Shown: positions 33,709 to 40,430 of the stretch, one piece after another
Layout of the letters: every line of letters begins with the position of its first letter
Position numbering within the stretch: position 1 is the first letter of the stretch
DNA from: Streptomyces odontomachi
GTDB lineage: Bacteria > Actinomycetota > Actinomycetes > Streptomycetales > Streptomycetaceae
Assembly: GCF_024435355.1 (NCBI RefSeq)
Contig: NZ_JAMJWG010000001.1
Coordinates: forward strand, 806,001 to 870,000
Direction: 5' to 3'
DNA length: 64,000 bases
Translations under genes and position numbers: made by a program
Notes under the pieces: generated by a model
What the model saw: only the letters and a program-made list of their open reading frames with translations
The model's database searches: none
What the model was told of the DNA's origin: nothing

Positions 33709-34668
33709 TCAACAGGGTGTGTGGGCGCTGTCGAGCATGGTGAAGAGCGTGCTGGTCGGGTCCGCGCTCCTGAGGTCGGCCAGGCTCTCGATGTTGAGGT
33801 CGAGTATTCCGCTGACGATCGACTCGCACCGGGACAGGATCTGGTCACCCTTCCAAGGGGTGAGGAGGCCGACCGCGGCGTCGACGAGCGGGGTGACCGA
33901 GACATCGCAGAGCCGCCGGAAATGAAGATGCGCGGCAATGAGTTCAAGGGCCAGATTGCCGCCGCCTTTGCCCATTCCGCAGAGCGAGGCGTCGATATAA
34001 TCGAAGCCGTTGTCCAGGGCGGCGAGGGCGTTGGCGAAACCCAGACTGAGACCGTCGTGCGCGTGGAACCCCAGCGTTGTCGATACGGTTTCGCGTACCT
34101 GCCGGGTAATCCGGGAGACACCGTCCGGGAACATGCTGCCGTTGGAGTCGGCGAGATAGAAGAGGTCTGCTGAGATTCTCTCTGCGGCCTCGGCTGCGGT
34201 GAGAATCTCCGGCTCGGTGAGTTCGCTGATGCGTATCAGGTTGACGGCGAACCGCATTCCCGCTTCGTGCACCGCAGCCGCGTACGAGTCCAGTTCCGCA
34301 ACCTTGTGGGGCGGTACCGGCATCCGCACCAGACGTACGCCGAAGCGTGCCAGACCTGCCAGGTCGGATGGCGTGGCGTCCTTGGCGTGGGCCATGACCA
34401 CGAGTCCGGTGCCGGCTTCCCGGGCGGTGCCGGACTCGGCCTGGAGCGCCTCGAGATAACGGGGTGGACAGGAAGCGGAGGGCGCCGTGTGGCCGTCGGT
34501 GGAGTGTCTGGCAGGGCGCAGATATCCCACCTCGGTGAGCGGAATTCCGGCTGCTGCGCAGGATCGGACCACCCGTTTCGCCTGCTCGGTGGTCCACGAA
34601 TGCTTGTTGACGTATCCGCCGTCGCGGAGTGTTACGTCGAGTAAGGTGGATTTGTTGCCAGATTTCAT
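33709..34668 (-). CDS. HMGL-like aldolase-family protein with TTA codon 9
   Basis: A 319-residue TIM-barrel protein of the HMG-CoA lyase/4-hydroxy-2-oxovalerate aldolase superfamily. The metal/substrate motif LLDVTLRDGGYVNKHSW is at the N terminus, GFHAHDGLSLGFANALAALDNG near residue 195 supplies the HAH ligands, and DASLCGMGKGGGNLALE follows. Such enzymes join or split an acyl group and a keto acid. It lacks the C-terminal domain of true DmpG. It heads the minus-strand arm and uses TTA at codon 9 (34642-34644), so the whole arm may depend on the bldA tRNA. Its codons contain more A/T in third positions than the neighbours, hinting at acquisition. Confidence 0.85.
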   Translation of the reverse strand: MKSGNKSTLLDVTLRDGGYVNKHSWTTEQAKRVVRSCAAAGIPLTEVGYLRPARHSTDGHTAPSASCPPRYLEALQAESGTAREAGTGLVVMAHAKDATPSDLAGLARFGVRLVRMPVPPHKVAELDSYAAAVHEAGMRFAVNLIRISELTEPEILTAAEAAERISADLFYLADSNGSMFPDGVSRITRQVRETVSTTLGFHAHDGLSLGFANALAALDNGFDYIDASLCGMGKGGGNLALELIAAHLHFRRLCDVSVTPLVDAAVGLLTPWKGDQILSRCESIVSGILDLNIESLADLRSADPTSTLFTMLDSAHTPC

Positions 34669-34748
34669 GGGTCTCCCGAGTTTGAGGCGCAGGGTTTTAG
34701 ATGCTTCCTCGCGGGTCTCGGGTTTTCATCTGACTGCCCGCTACATGG

Positions 34749-34778
34749 AGCCTAGGCGAATGGCATGTGCTTGGACAA
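34749..34778 (-). promoter_or_regulatory. Putative sigma-70-type promoter of the minus-strand arm
   Basis: On the minus strand TTGTCC (34773-34778) and TAGGCT (34749-34754) are 18 bp apart and would start transcription about 75 bp before the aldolase ATG. The -35 box overlaps GTGCTTGGAC (34767-34776), a 10-mer also present in an inverted repeat before the DUF2000 gene on the other arm. Confidence 0.5.
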
Positions 34779-35026
34779 TATTGCAGCCCTACCTTGGCCT
34801 GATTACGGCTCTATAACGGGCCCCCAATGCGTCGCAGCGACGGACCTGACCTGCCTCTCGGTGACGGCCTGCTGGTCATCTTCCGCCATCCGTTGACTGA
34901 AAAGCGTCCGAGGTCGCTCCGGAAGCGGCTGCCGAAATGTTCGATCTTTCCTGTGTTTGCGCTGGTCAAAACGGCGCCGGTCGACGTTGGGCCGGTGGGC
35001 GCGTGGCCGGTCCGCCTGACGGGCAC
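34779..35026. other. Spacer between the aldolase promoter and the SMI1/KNR4 gene
   Basis: With the promoter segment this makes a 358-bp gap (34669-35026). It is relatively A/T rich. A 71-codon minus-strand frame (34811-35026) has no recognisable domain and is not called. No strong terminator was found for the SMI1-like gene that ends at 35027. Confidence 0.3.
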
Positions 35027-35986
35027 TCAGCTCTCGTCCGCGTAGCTCTCGTCCGCGTAGCTCTCGAACCAGTGGGTGTCGAAGTGGCGGGCCGTCGAGA
35101 ACGGGTGTTGCCGGTCCGTGAGCATGCGGTACACGAACTCGGTGGTCGTACCGTCGAAACGCCGCCACGAGTCGGGGATGTCCTCGCACGCGAGAACGGG
35201 CCACCCGTCGGGGTCCGGGTCCTCGGTGAGCCAGTAGAACTGGTCGGCCTGCTCGGATCCCGCCCACTCCACCAGTCCGCCGGGCGCCGGGTACACCTCG
35301 TACGGCTCCCACAGGCCGGTGCGCCGCGTCCCGGCCCACTCGCCCAACCACTCGGTGTGCAGGACCAGGTCATCGCTCTCGAAGCAGGCACCGGGCACGT
35401 GGAGCTGGAGGAAGCCGTCGAACGCGCCGTGGCCGAACATCTCGGCGAGCCGCTTGTAGTCACTCGGCAGCGCGGTCCCCATCCGGGCTTCGACCGCCGC
35501 CCAGTCGACCGTACGGGCCCGCGTGGTGTCCCATCCCGTGACGGCGACGACCCCGTCCAGCCAGGAGGTCTGCTCCGCCAGGTCCGCCGCCGGGTCCTCC
35601 CGCTCGGCGACCAGCGCCACGGTCCGTACGCCGTCGTCGAAGCGTGCGGTGCCGCAGCCGATCCACCGGCCCGCGTGCGCCCACGCGCGCATCTCCACGA
35701 TCCGCTCGCCGAACGGTGCCAGGAGCGGCAGCCCGGTCCGCCCCGTCACCGTCGGATCGGCGTATCCGTCCATGGCGAGGTTGCGCGGTCGCCCGTACCG
35801 TCCGCTGAGCGCGCCTTGCAGCCCGGGGAGGTCGATCCCGTCCGCGGGGGCCAGGCATACGTGTCCTGCCCGATGCCCTGCCTCGCCGCACACCAGATCG
35901 CCCGTTCCCGGCCAGGCCAGGCGCTGGACCGCCGAGAGGATGTCGCCCTGCTCATCCGTGGTGGGCATGTCTTCCATGGTGCGCAT
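35027..35986 (-). CDS. SMI1/KNR4 family protein
   Basis: A protein of about 320 residues. The C-terminal half is a SMI1/KNR4 domain (RMGTALPSDYKRLAEMFGHGAFDGFLQLH, then LWEPYEVYPAPGGLVEWAGSE). This fold is common in bacterial immunity proteins against contact-dependent and polymorphic toxins. The start is unclear: the conserved part begins near MPTTDEQGDIL (35968), the ATG at 35986 is used here, and an ATG at 36115 has a better ribosome site (GAGGAG) but adds a poorly coding leader. The last residues YADES YADES come from a 15-bp tandem duplication. It is divergent from a MarR gene, with a large palindrome between. Confidence 0.7.
   Translation of the reverse strand: MRTMEDMPTTDEQGDILSAVQRLAWPGTGDLVCGEAGHRAGHVCLAPADGIDLPGLQGALSGRYGRPRNLAMDGYADPTVTGRTGLPLLAPFGERIVEMRAWAHAGRWIGCGTARFDDGVRTVALVAEREDPAADLAEQTSWLDGVVAVTGWDTTRARTVDWAAVEARMGTALPSDYKRLAEMFGHGAFDGFLQLHVPGACFESDDLVLHTEWLGEWAGTRRTGLWEPYEVYPAPGGLVEWAGSEQADQFYWLTEDPDPDGWPVLACEDIPDSWRRFDGTTTEFVYRMLTDRQHPFSTARHFDTHWFESYADESYADES
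35030..35066 (-). repeat. 15-bp tandem duplication at the 3' end of the SMI1-like gene
   Basis: GCTCTCGTCCGCGTA occurs twice in a row (35030-35044 and 35045-35059) followed by a partial third copy. It encodes Tyr-Ala-Asp-Glu-Ser twice just before the stop codon, and being 15 bp long it keeps the frame. Confidence 0.85.
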
Positions 35987-36118
35987 TGAAGCGGACGCGA
36001 CTGACATCGGCGTGTGCGGTCCGTGCCCCGCCGGACGAGCGGCCACACCACGGCCCGCCCTCCACGGCCCGCGGTGGACTTCGGGCGAGGTCGTCGTACG
36101 GCGCTGACCTGCCATGAC

Positions 36119-36164
36119 GTAAAACTCCTCAAGTAACTTTGCCAAGTTGCTTGAGGAGTTTTAC
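36119..36164. promoter_or_regulatory. 46-bp near-perfect palindrome, likely MarR operator
   Basis: GTAAAACTCCTCAAG, a short centre AAGTAACTTTGCCAAGTTGCTT, and CTTGAGGAGTTTTAC make a dyad across 36119-36164 with a single mismatched pair and a 4-base centre (TGCC). It fills the space between the divergent SMI1-like gene and the MarR start at 36174, so the regulator very probably binds here and represses both sides. Confidence 0.8.
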
Positions 36165-36173
36165 GGTGGGGAG

Positions 36174-36644
36174 GTGACCCCGAACCCCCGGCCGCAGCAG
36201 TCCGGCGCGTCCGCACAGCGTCTCAACGATGCGATGAAGCGGCTGCGCGCACGCCTGCGTGCGGAATCCGGGCAGCACGCGACCGGAGTGACCCCGACGC
36301 AACTCGTCATCCTGGCCAGCGTCGTACGGCAGGGCCCGGTCACCGCGGCGCGGCTCGCCGCGCAGGAGCACGTCAGCGCGCAGTCCATCGCGCAGAGCCT
36401 GGCGGTGCTGAAGGCCGCCGGACTGATCCACAGCGCGCCCGACCCGAACGACGGCCGCAAGAAACTGATCAGCGCCGCCCCGTCCGCGACCGAGCTGGTC
36501 GACAAGCTCCTGGCCGGCCGCGCCGCCTTCCTTGCGCGCGCCATCGACCAGGTGGTGGGCCCCGGCGAACGCGAGGACATGGAGAAGGCCATCGACCTGT
36601 TGGAGCGGCTCGCCGATGTCGAGCTGGGCGCGGACGGCCGATGA
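36174..36644 (+). CDS. MarR-family transcriptional regulator
   Basis: A 156-residue winged-helix regulator. The GTG at 36174 follows the palindromic operator directly. The HTH is in VTAARLAAQEHVSAQSIAQSLAVLKAAGLI (about residues 56-85), and the wing is HSAPDPNDGRKKLISAAPSA. C-terminal helices form the dimer. MarR proteins release DNA on binding small phenolic or lipophilic ligands. It overlaps the next gene by 4 bases (ATGA), so it should control that transporter, now damaged. A TTG at 36147 inside the operator is a less likely start. Confidence 0.88.
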   Translation: MTPNPRPQQSGASAQRLNDAMKRLRARLRAESGQHATGVTPTQLVILASVVRQGPVTAARLAAQEHVSAQSIAQSLAVLKAAGLIHSAPDPNDGRKKLISAAPSATELVDKLLAGRAAFLARAIDQVVGPGEREDMEKAIDLLERLADVELGADGR

Positions 36645-37237
36645 GGACCGCCACCGGCGGGGACGACACCCGGGAACGCGAGCGCGCGGCGACACCCTTC
36701 ACATGGACCTTCACCGCCCCGCTGTACCTGGGCTCCGCCCTCAACCCGATCAACAGCTCCATCATCGCCACGGCCCTGGTGCCCATCGCGAGCGAGCTGC
36801 ACGTCCCGGTGGGCGCCACCGCGGTGCTGGTCTCCTCGCTCTACCTGGCCAGTGCCGTCGCCCAGCCCACCGCGGGCAAACTGGCGGAGGTGCTCGGCCC
36901 GCGCCGGGTCCTCCTGTCCGGCGTCGTGCTGGTGCTGCTCGGCGGCCTGGTGGGCGGGCTCGGCCAGAACCTGGCGATGCTGACCGTCGCCCGGGTCCTG
37001 ATCGGCATCGGCACCTCGGCCGCGTTCCCCTGCGCGATGCTGCTGATCCGCCGCCGTGCCGAGGGCCTCGGCATGGACGCGCCACCCGGTGGAGTGCTCG
37101 GCAGCGTCGTCTTCCGCGCCGGTGCCAGCGACCACGGCCTGCACACCCTCGGCCTGGTCCTGGTCGCGGCGGGCGTCGTCGTCCTCCTCTTGACCGTCCT
37201 CGACCGCGCGCTGATGCGCCCCGGCACGGACGGGTGA
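36641..37237 (+). CDS. Truncated MFS transporter with internal deletion (probably non-functional)
   Basis: 198 residues against the 400-500 expected. The N-terminal part is intact: FTAPLYLGSALNPINSSIIATA for helix 1, then PTAGKLAEVLGPRRVLL (loop 2-3 motif) and helices 3-4. After GMDAPPGGVLG (about residue 153) the sequence jumps to SDHGLHTLGLVLVAAGVVVLLLTVLDRAL, which looks like the last helix of the same family. The middle eight or so helices are missing and the join is in frame. It is coupled to the MarR gene (ATGA). Without the core it should not transport. Annotate as a decayed gene. Confidence 0.78.
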   Translation: MRTATGGDDTRERERAATPFTWTFTAPLYLGSALNPINSSIIATALVPIASELHVPVGATAVLVSSLYLASAVAQPTAGKLAEVLGPRRVLLSGVVLVLLGGLVGGLGQNLAMLTVARVLIGIGTSAAFPCAMLLIRRRAEGLGMDAPPGGVLGSVVFRAGASDHGLHTLGLVLVAAGVVVLLLTVLDRALMRPGTDG

Positions 37238-37360
37238 GGCCCACACCCCAAGTACCCCCGGGCACGCGGACCTCCCGGAACCTCGGGCCTGGGAACACCA
37301 CCTGGGACGTCGACACGGCCCTGGGAAAACGGAAACGAACCCTCGCAAGGAGAACCACCC

Positions 37361-37957
37361 ATGACCCCCTCCGGCCTCCCCGCGATCAACCCCGAGCGCA
37401 CCGCCCTGCTGGCGATGGACTTCCAGAACGGCATCGTCCCGCTCGCCCCCGAGCCCGATGCACTCGTCGAACGGGTCAAGGGCGTCATCGCCGACGTACG
37501 CGCCGCCGGCGGCACCATAGGCTACGTACGCGTCGCCTTCACCGAGGACGACTGGGCCACGGTCCCGGAGACCAACAAGTCGTTCAGCGCCTTCGCCGGC
37601 GCGAAGGTGATGCACCACGAGGACGCCACCACGCAGATCGACGGACGGGTGGCCCCCGAGGACGGCGACATCGTCGTCCGCAAGTCCCGCTACGGCTGGG
37701 GCACCACCACCGACCTCTACGCACGGTTGAGCGAGCGCGACATCGACACCCTGATCCTCACCGGGATCAGCACCAGCGGTGTCGTCCTGTCGACGGTCAT
37801 GGAAGCCGCCGACCGTGACTACCGCATCATCGTCGTGTCCGACGGTGTCGCCGATCCCGACCCCGAGGTCCAGCGGGTGCTGGTCGAGAAGGTGTTCCCG
37901 TCCCGGGCGTACCTCGTCGACACCGCCGGGCTGCGCGCACTGCTCGCTGCCGCCTGA
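37361..37957 (+). CDS. Isochorismatase-fold hydrolase lacking the catalytic cysteine
   Basis: A 198-residue protein starting at the ATG at 37361 (AAGGAGA upstream). The Rossmann-like core shows the catalytic Asp in ALLAMDFQNG (Asp20) and the Lys in IVVRKSRYGWG (about Lys109). At the nucleophile position, where nicotinamidase-type members have Cys, the strand reads TGISTSGVVLSTVMEAA, with Gly. This matches isochorismatase (PhzD)-like members, which hydrolyse a vinyl ether without a Cys nucleophile, rather than amidases. No partner enzymes are adjacent. Confidence 0.85.
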   Translation: MTPSGLPAINPERTALLAMDFQNGIVPLAPEPDALVERVKGVIADVRAAGGTIGYVRVAFTEDDWATVPETNKSFSAFAGAKVMHHEDATTQIDGRVAPEDGDIVVRKSRYGWGTTTDLYARLSERDIDTLILTGISTSGVVLSTVMEAADRDYRIIVVSDGVADPDPEVQRVLVEKVFPSRAYLVDTAGLRALLAAA

Positions 37958-38242
37958 GACGGCCACCGCGGCGAGCGGTCGTGCGGGTGCTGCTGCCACG
38001 GCCGTGTCCCGATGGCGGGGGGCGTGTGCCCCCCTCGCTGTCAGGCACACGGTGCACGGGCTCGGGCTCGACCTCGCCCGACGGCGTCCCCGCTTCGCCG
38101 TCCTGTCTCATCTACGGTCCGTTGTCGATTCCGGCAGCGACCACAGGGCCCGCCAAGGCGATGTCGTCGTAGCAACGGGCCTGCGCCAGGAGGTCGGGAT
38201 CGTACCCGGGCATTTGGCGTGCGCCGGACGGGCGCGCACCGG

Positions 38243-38377
38243 TCACCGCTCGGCCCAGTTGCGCAGGTGGTCCGCGACGCGGGCGTACGTTCGGCGCCAT
38301 GTGGGCAGGTGGGGGCCGTACCTCCAGGTGCGTGCCGGCCCGCCGGAAAGCGCCGGCACTTCGGGGCGTGCGGTCAT
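38243..38377 (-). CDS. Small ORF of 44 residues coupled to the SDR gene
   Basis: An ATG at 38377 overlaps the stop codon of the SDR gene (ATGA) and opens a 44-codon frame: it starts MTARPEVPALSGGPARTWRY and ends in a helical, Arg/Trp-rich segment (PTWRRTYARVADHLRNWAE). The 4-base overlap is the usual sign of coupled translation. No family is recognised. The bases from 37958 to 38242 hold nothing else of note. Confidence 0.45.
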   Translation of the reverse strand: MTARPEVPALSGGPARTWRYGPHLPTWRRTYARVADHLRNWAER

Positions 38378-39117
38378 GCCGGCCATCCGCCGTCCACCGG
38401 TATCAGCGTTCCGGTGATCCATCCGGACTGCTCCGGGTCCAGCAGGAAGCACACCAGCCGGGCCACCGCGTCGACGGCGCCCGACCGGTCGTGCGCGGCA
38501 CCCGGTCCGACGGTGCCCCGCAGGTGGCGGACGCCGTCCAGCCCGGTCACGCGTCCCGTGCGGCCGACGCCTTTCGGGCCCGGCAGTACGGCGTTGACGC
38601 GTACGTCGGGGGCGAGTTCCCGCGCGAGGGACCGGGTCAGGCTGTTCAGTGCGGCCGTGCTGGCCAGGTGGAACGAGCGGCCCGCAGGAGCCGTCCCGGC
38701 TCCCGACGAGGTCACGTTGACCACCGCTCCGCGCTCGGCCCGCAGCCACGGCAGGGCGCACCGGACCAGCTCGGCGGGACCGCGCACGTTGACCGCGAAC
38801 ATGCCGTCGAACATCGCCGGGTCCGAGGCGTCGAACGGTGCGATGCCGGCCAGCCAGGCGCTGTTGACGACGGCGTCCACGCGGCCGAAGCGGTCGACGG
38901 CCGCCATGACGATCCGTTCCCCCGCGTCGGGCGCAGCGAGGTCCGCGCAGACCCGGTGCACGGGCGTGCCGAGGCGTTCGGCCAGCACCTGGAGGGGAGC
39001 CGCGCGGCGTCCGGTGAGCGTGAGATGCGCCCCCGATCTGGCGGCGCACTCCGCGACACGGGCGCCGATGCGCGATCCCGCACCGGTCACGATCACCGAC
39101 TTTCCGGCGAGACTCAC
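38374..39117 (-). CDS. Short-chain dehydrogenase homologue without the catalytic Tyr/Lys
   Basis: A 247-residue SDR starting at the GTG at 39117 (AAAGGA upstream). The nucleotide site reads VTGAGSRIG and the Ser of the triad is Ser138 in NVTSSGAGT. The usual YxxxK is replaced: GRSFHLASTAALNS has His150 and Thr154 in the Tyr and Lys places (confirmed on the minus strand), and NNAG is changed to VNSAW. The C-terminal GTLIPVDGG is normal. It may bind a nucleotide but is unlikely to be a standard reductase. The 44-residue ORF follows it with overlap. Confidence 0.82.
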   Translation of the reverse strand: MSLAGKSVIVTGAGSRIGARVAECAARSGAHLTLTGRRAAPLQVLAERLGTPVHRVCADLAAPDAGERIVMAAVDRFGRVDAVVNSAWLAGIAPFDASDPAMFDGMFAVNVRGPAELVRCALPWLRAERGAVVNVTSSGAGTAPAGRSFHLASTAALNSLTRSLARELAPDVRVNAVLPGPKGVGRTGRVTGLDGVRHLRGTVGPGAAHDRSGAVDAVARLVCFLLDPEQSGWITGTLIPVDGGWPA

Positions 39118-39192
39118 TACGTGTCCTTTCACGCCCCCGTCCTGCGTGCGTTTATCGGGTACACGGTGCGCGCGGGGTGGCGCCGGAGAGCG

Positions 39193-39801
39193 TCAGGGCA
39201 GCGGACGCACCGGTTTTTCCGAGGGGGTGAGCGGCTCCAGCAAATAGCCGCGCCCCCATGCCGTGCGGATCGCGAGGTTCACGCTGACCAGGCGTCTGCG
39301 CAGTCGCATGATGTGCAGATCGAGGGAGTTGCGGGTGGGATTGCTCAGGGCTGAGGTGACGAGGCGTTGCCTGAGTTCCTGACGTGGTACGACCGATTCG
39401 AAACGCTCGACGAATAGCCCCATCAGCTCGGTCTGTGTCGACGATATGGTGATCCACTGCGCGTCGAAGTAGAGCGTGCCCGATGAATCGAGAACGGGTG
39501 TTCTGCGGCTGCGTGCCCGGTGCCGCAGCGTGGCGACGCGGGCTTCCAGGTCGGCCCGGGATATCGGGGCGCGGACCCAGTCCTCCCGCGGATCACTGCA
39601 CAACGGCGGTTCGGCGCCCCCTTCCACGACGAGCAGGCAGGGAATTCCCTCCCGCTTGCAGTGGCTGCGTAAGTCCGCCTGGGCCGGCCATCGTACGAAC
39701 TTCACATCACTATTGGAGTTCTTGTACACGGCGACCCCCAGAGTGATTGGTTCCGGCGTGAACAGCTGGTCGGAACGCAAGAACACTAGCAAGAGGATCA
39801 A
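39193..39801 (-). CDS. Winged-helix (OmpR-type) regulator with a TTA codon
   Basis: About 200 residues. The C-terminal region (about 105-192) is an OmpR/PhoB-type winged helix (LMGLFVERFESVVPRQELRQRL, SLDLHIMRLRRRL, IRTAWGRGYLLEP). The N-terminal part resembles a receiver remnant but has no obvious phospho-acceptor Asp pattern, so it is an atypical regulator. The start is uncertain (TTG at 39801 or GTG at 39786), with no good ribosome site. A TTA codon is in frame at 39670-39672 (Leu44), so production should need the bldA tRNA. The local base composition is less GC rich than the neighbours. Confidence 0.75.
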   Translation of the reverse strand: MILLLVFLRSDQLFTPEPITLGVAVYKNSNSDVKFVRWPAQADLRSHCKREGIPCLLVVEGGAEPPLCSDPREDWVRAPISRADLEARVATLRHRARSRRTPVLDSSGTLYFDAQWITISSTQTELMGLFVERFESVVPRQELRQRLVTSALSNPTRNSLDLHIMRLRRRLVSVNLAIRTAWGRGYLLEPLTPSEKPVRPLP

Positions 39802-40028
39802 AGGCCGGACAAGAAGTAAGAATTCGTCAAATCTGGCCCGCCGTATATTTCCCGCCCAGGTAATTATTCAGATTGTCGCGGAATTCATGGTGCCGGAGGG
39901 CGGCAGAATCCTCATCCGTGCATGCCGCAACTCCCCGGCACTGAGGTCCCGGATGCCCCTGACAGGGGCGGCTCCCGCGCAGGGCTGTTCAGGGAAGCGG
40001 CGCGCGGGTGCGCCGACGTGCCGGACTC

Positions 40029-40068
40029 GTCGGCACCCTGGCAGGGGATCCTGCACCAGGGTGCCGAC
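40029..40068. terminator. Terminator after the DUF3040 gene
   Basis: GTCGGCACCCTGG and CCAGGGTGCCGAC form a perfect 13-bp stem around a 14-base loop, 27 bp past the DUF3040 stop on the minus strand. The rest of 39802-40094 holds the A/T-rich promoter side of the winged-helix regulator. Confidence 0.7.
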
Positions 40069-40094
40069 GGTGACGGGCTCGTCCGACGGCTGCG

Positions 40095-40430
40095 TCAGGG
40101 CCCTGACGTGGGTGTCCCGAGCCGGCGGTCGGTGCGCCGCCGCCGTAGCCCCCGACCGGTCAGCAGCATCGCCGTCGACGTGGCGGCGAAGGCCCAGATG
40201 ACACCCGCGTTCGCGGTACGTGCACCCACCACCAGCAGGATGAGCGAGGCCAGGGCCGCCAGCGCCACGAAGAACCCGCGGGCCGCGGTGGCCGCCGCCC
40301 AGCCGGCTCGCAACTGACACGCAAAGCGTACGGCCGACAACCGTCGGTGCAGCCGGTGGTCACGGTCGAGCGCCGCCTCCATCTCGTCGAGAATGCGCTG
40401 CTCGTGCTCCGGGAGCCGGCCCTTCGCCAT
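40095..40430 (-). CDS. DUF3040 domain-containing membrane protein
   Basis: A 111-residue protein. The N terminus RLPEHEQRILDEMEAALDRD is the DUF3040 signature, and two hydrophobic segments follow (ARGFFVALAALASLILLVVGA and AGVIWAFAATSTAMLLTG), ending in an Arg-rich tail. DUF3040 proteins are small actinobacterial membrane proteins of unknown role. It is transcribed alone and ends at a strong hairpin. Confidence 0.85.
   Translation of the reverse strand: MAKGRLPEHEQRILDEMEAALDRDHRLHRRLSAVRFACQLRAGWAAATAARGFFVALAALASLILLVVGARTANAGVIWAFAATSTAMLLTGRGLRRRRTDRRLGTPTSGP

Noticed and set aside
23146..34668. Phosphonate or phosphinate pathway suggested by the PhpK-like enzyme
   Set aside because: No PEP mutase, phosphonopyruvate decarboxylase or other phosphonate gene is present in the window, so the similarity alone is not enough.
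34811..35026. A 71-codon minus-strand ORF between the SMI1-like and aldolase genes
   Set aside because: No recognisable domain and composition like untranslated DNA; probably chance.
19222..37957. Phenazine biosynthesis from the PhzF-like and PhzD-like proteins
   Set aside because: They are 17 kb apart and no PhzA/B, C, E or G genes are present; PhzF homologues are common in unrelated pathways.
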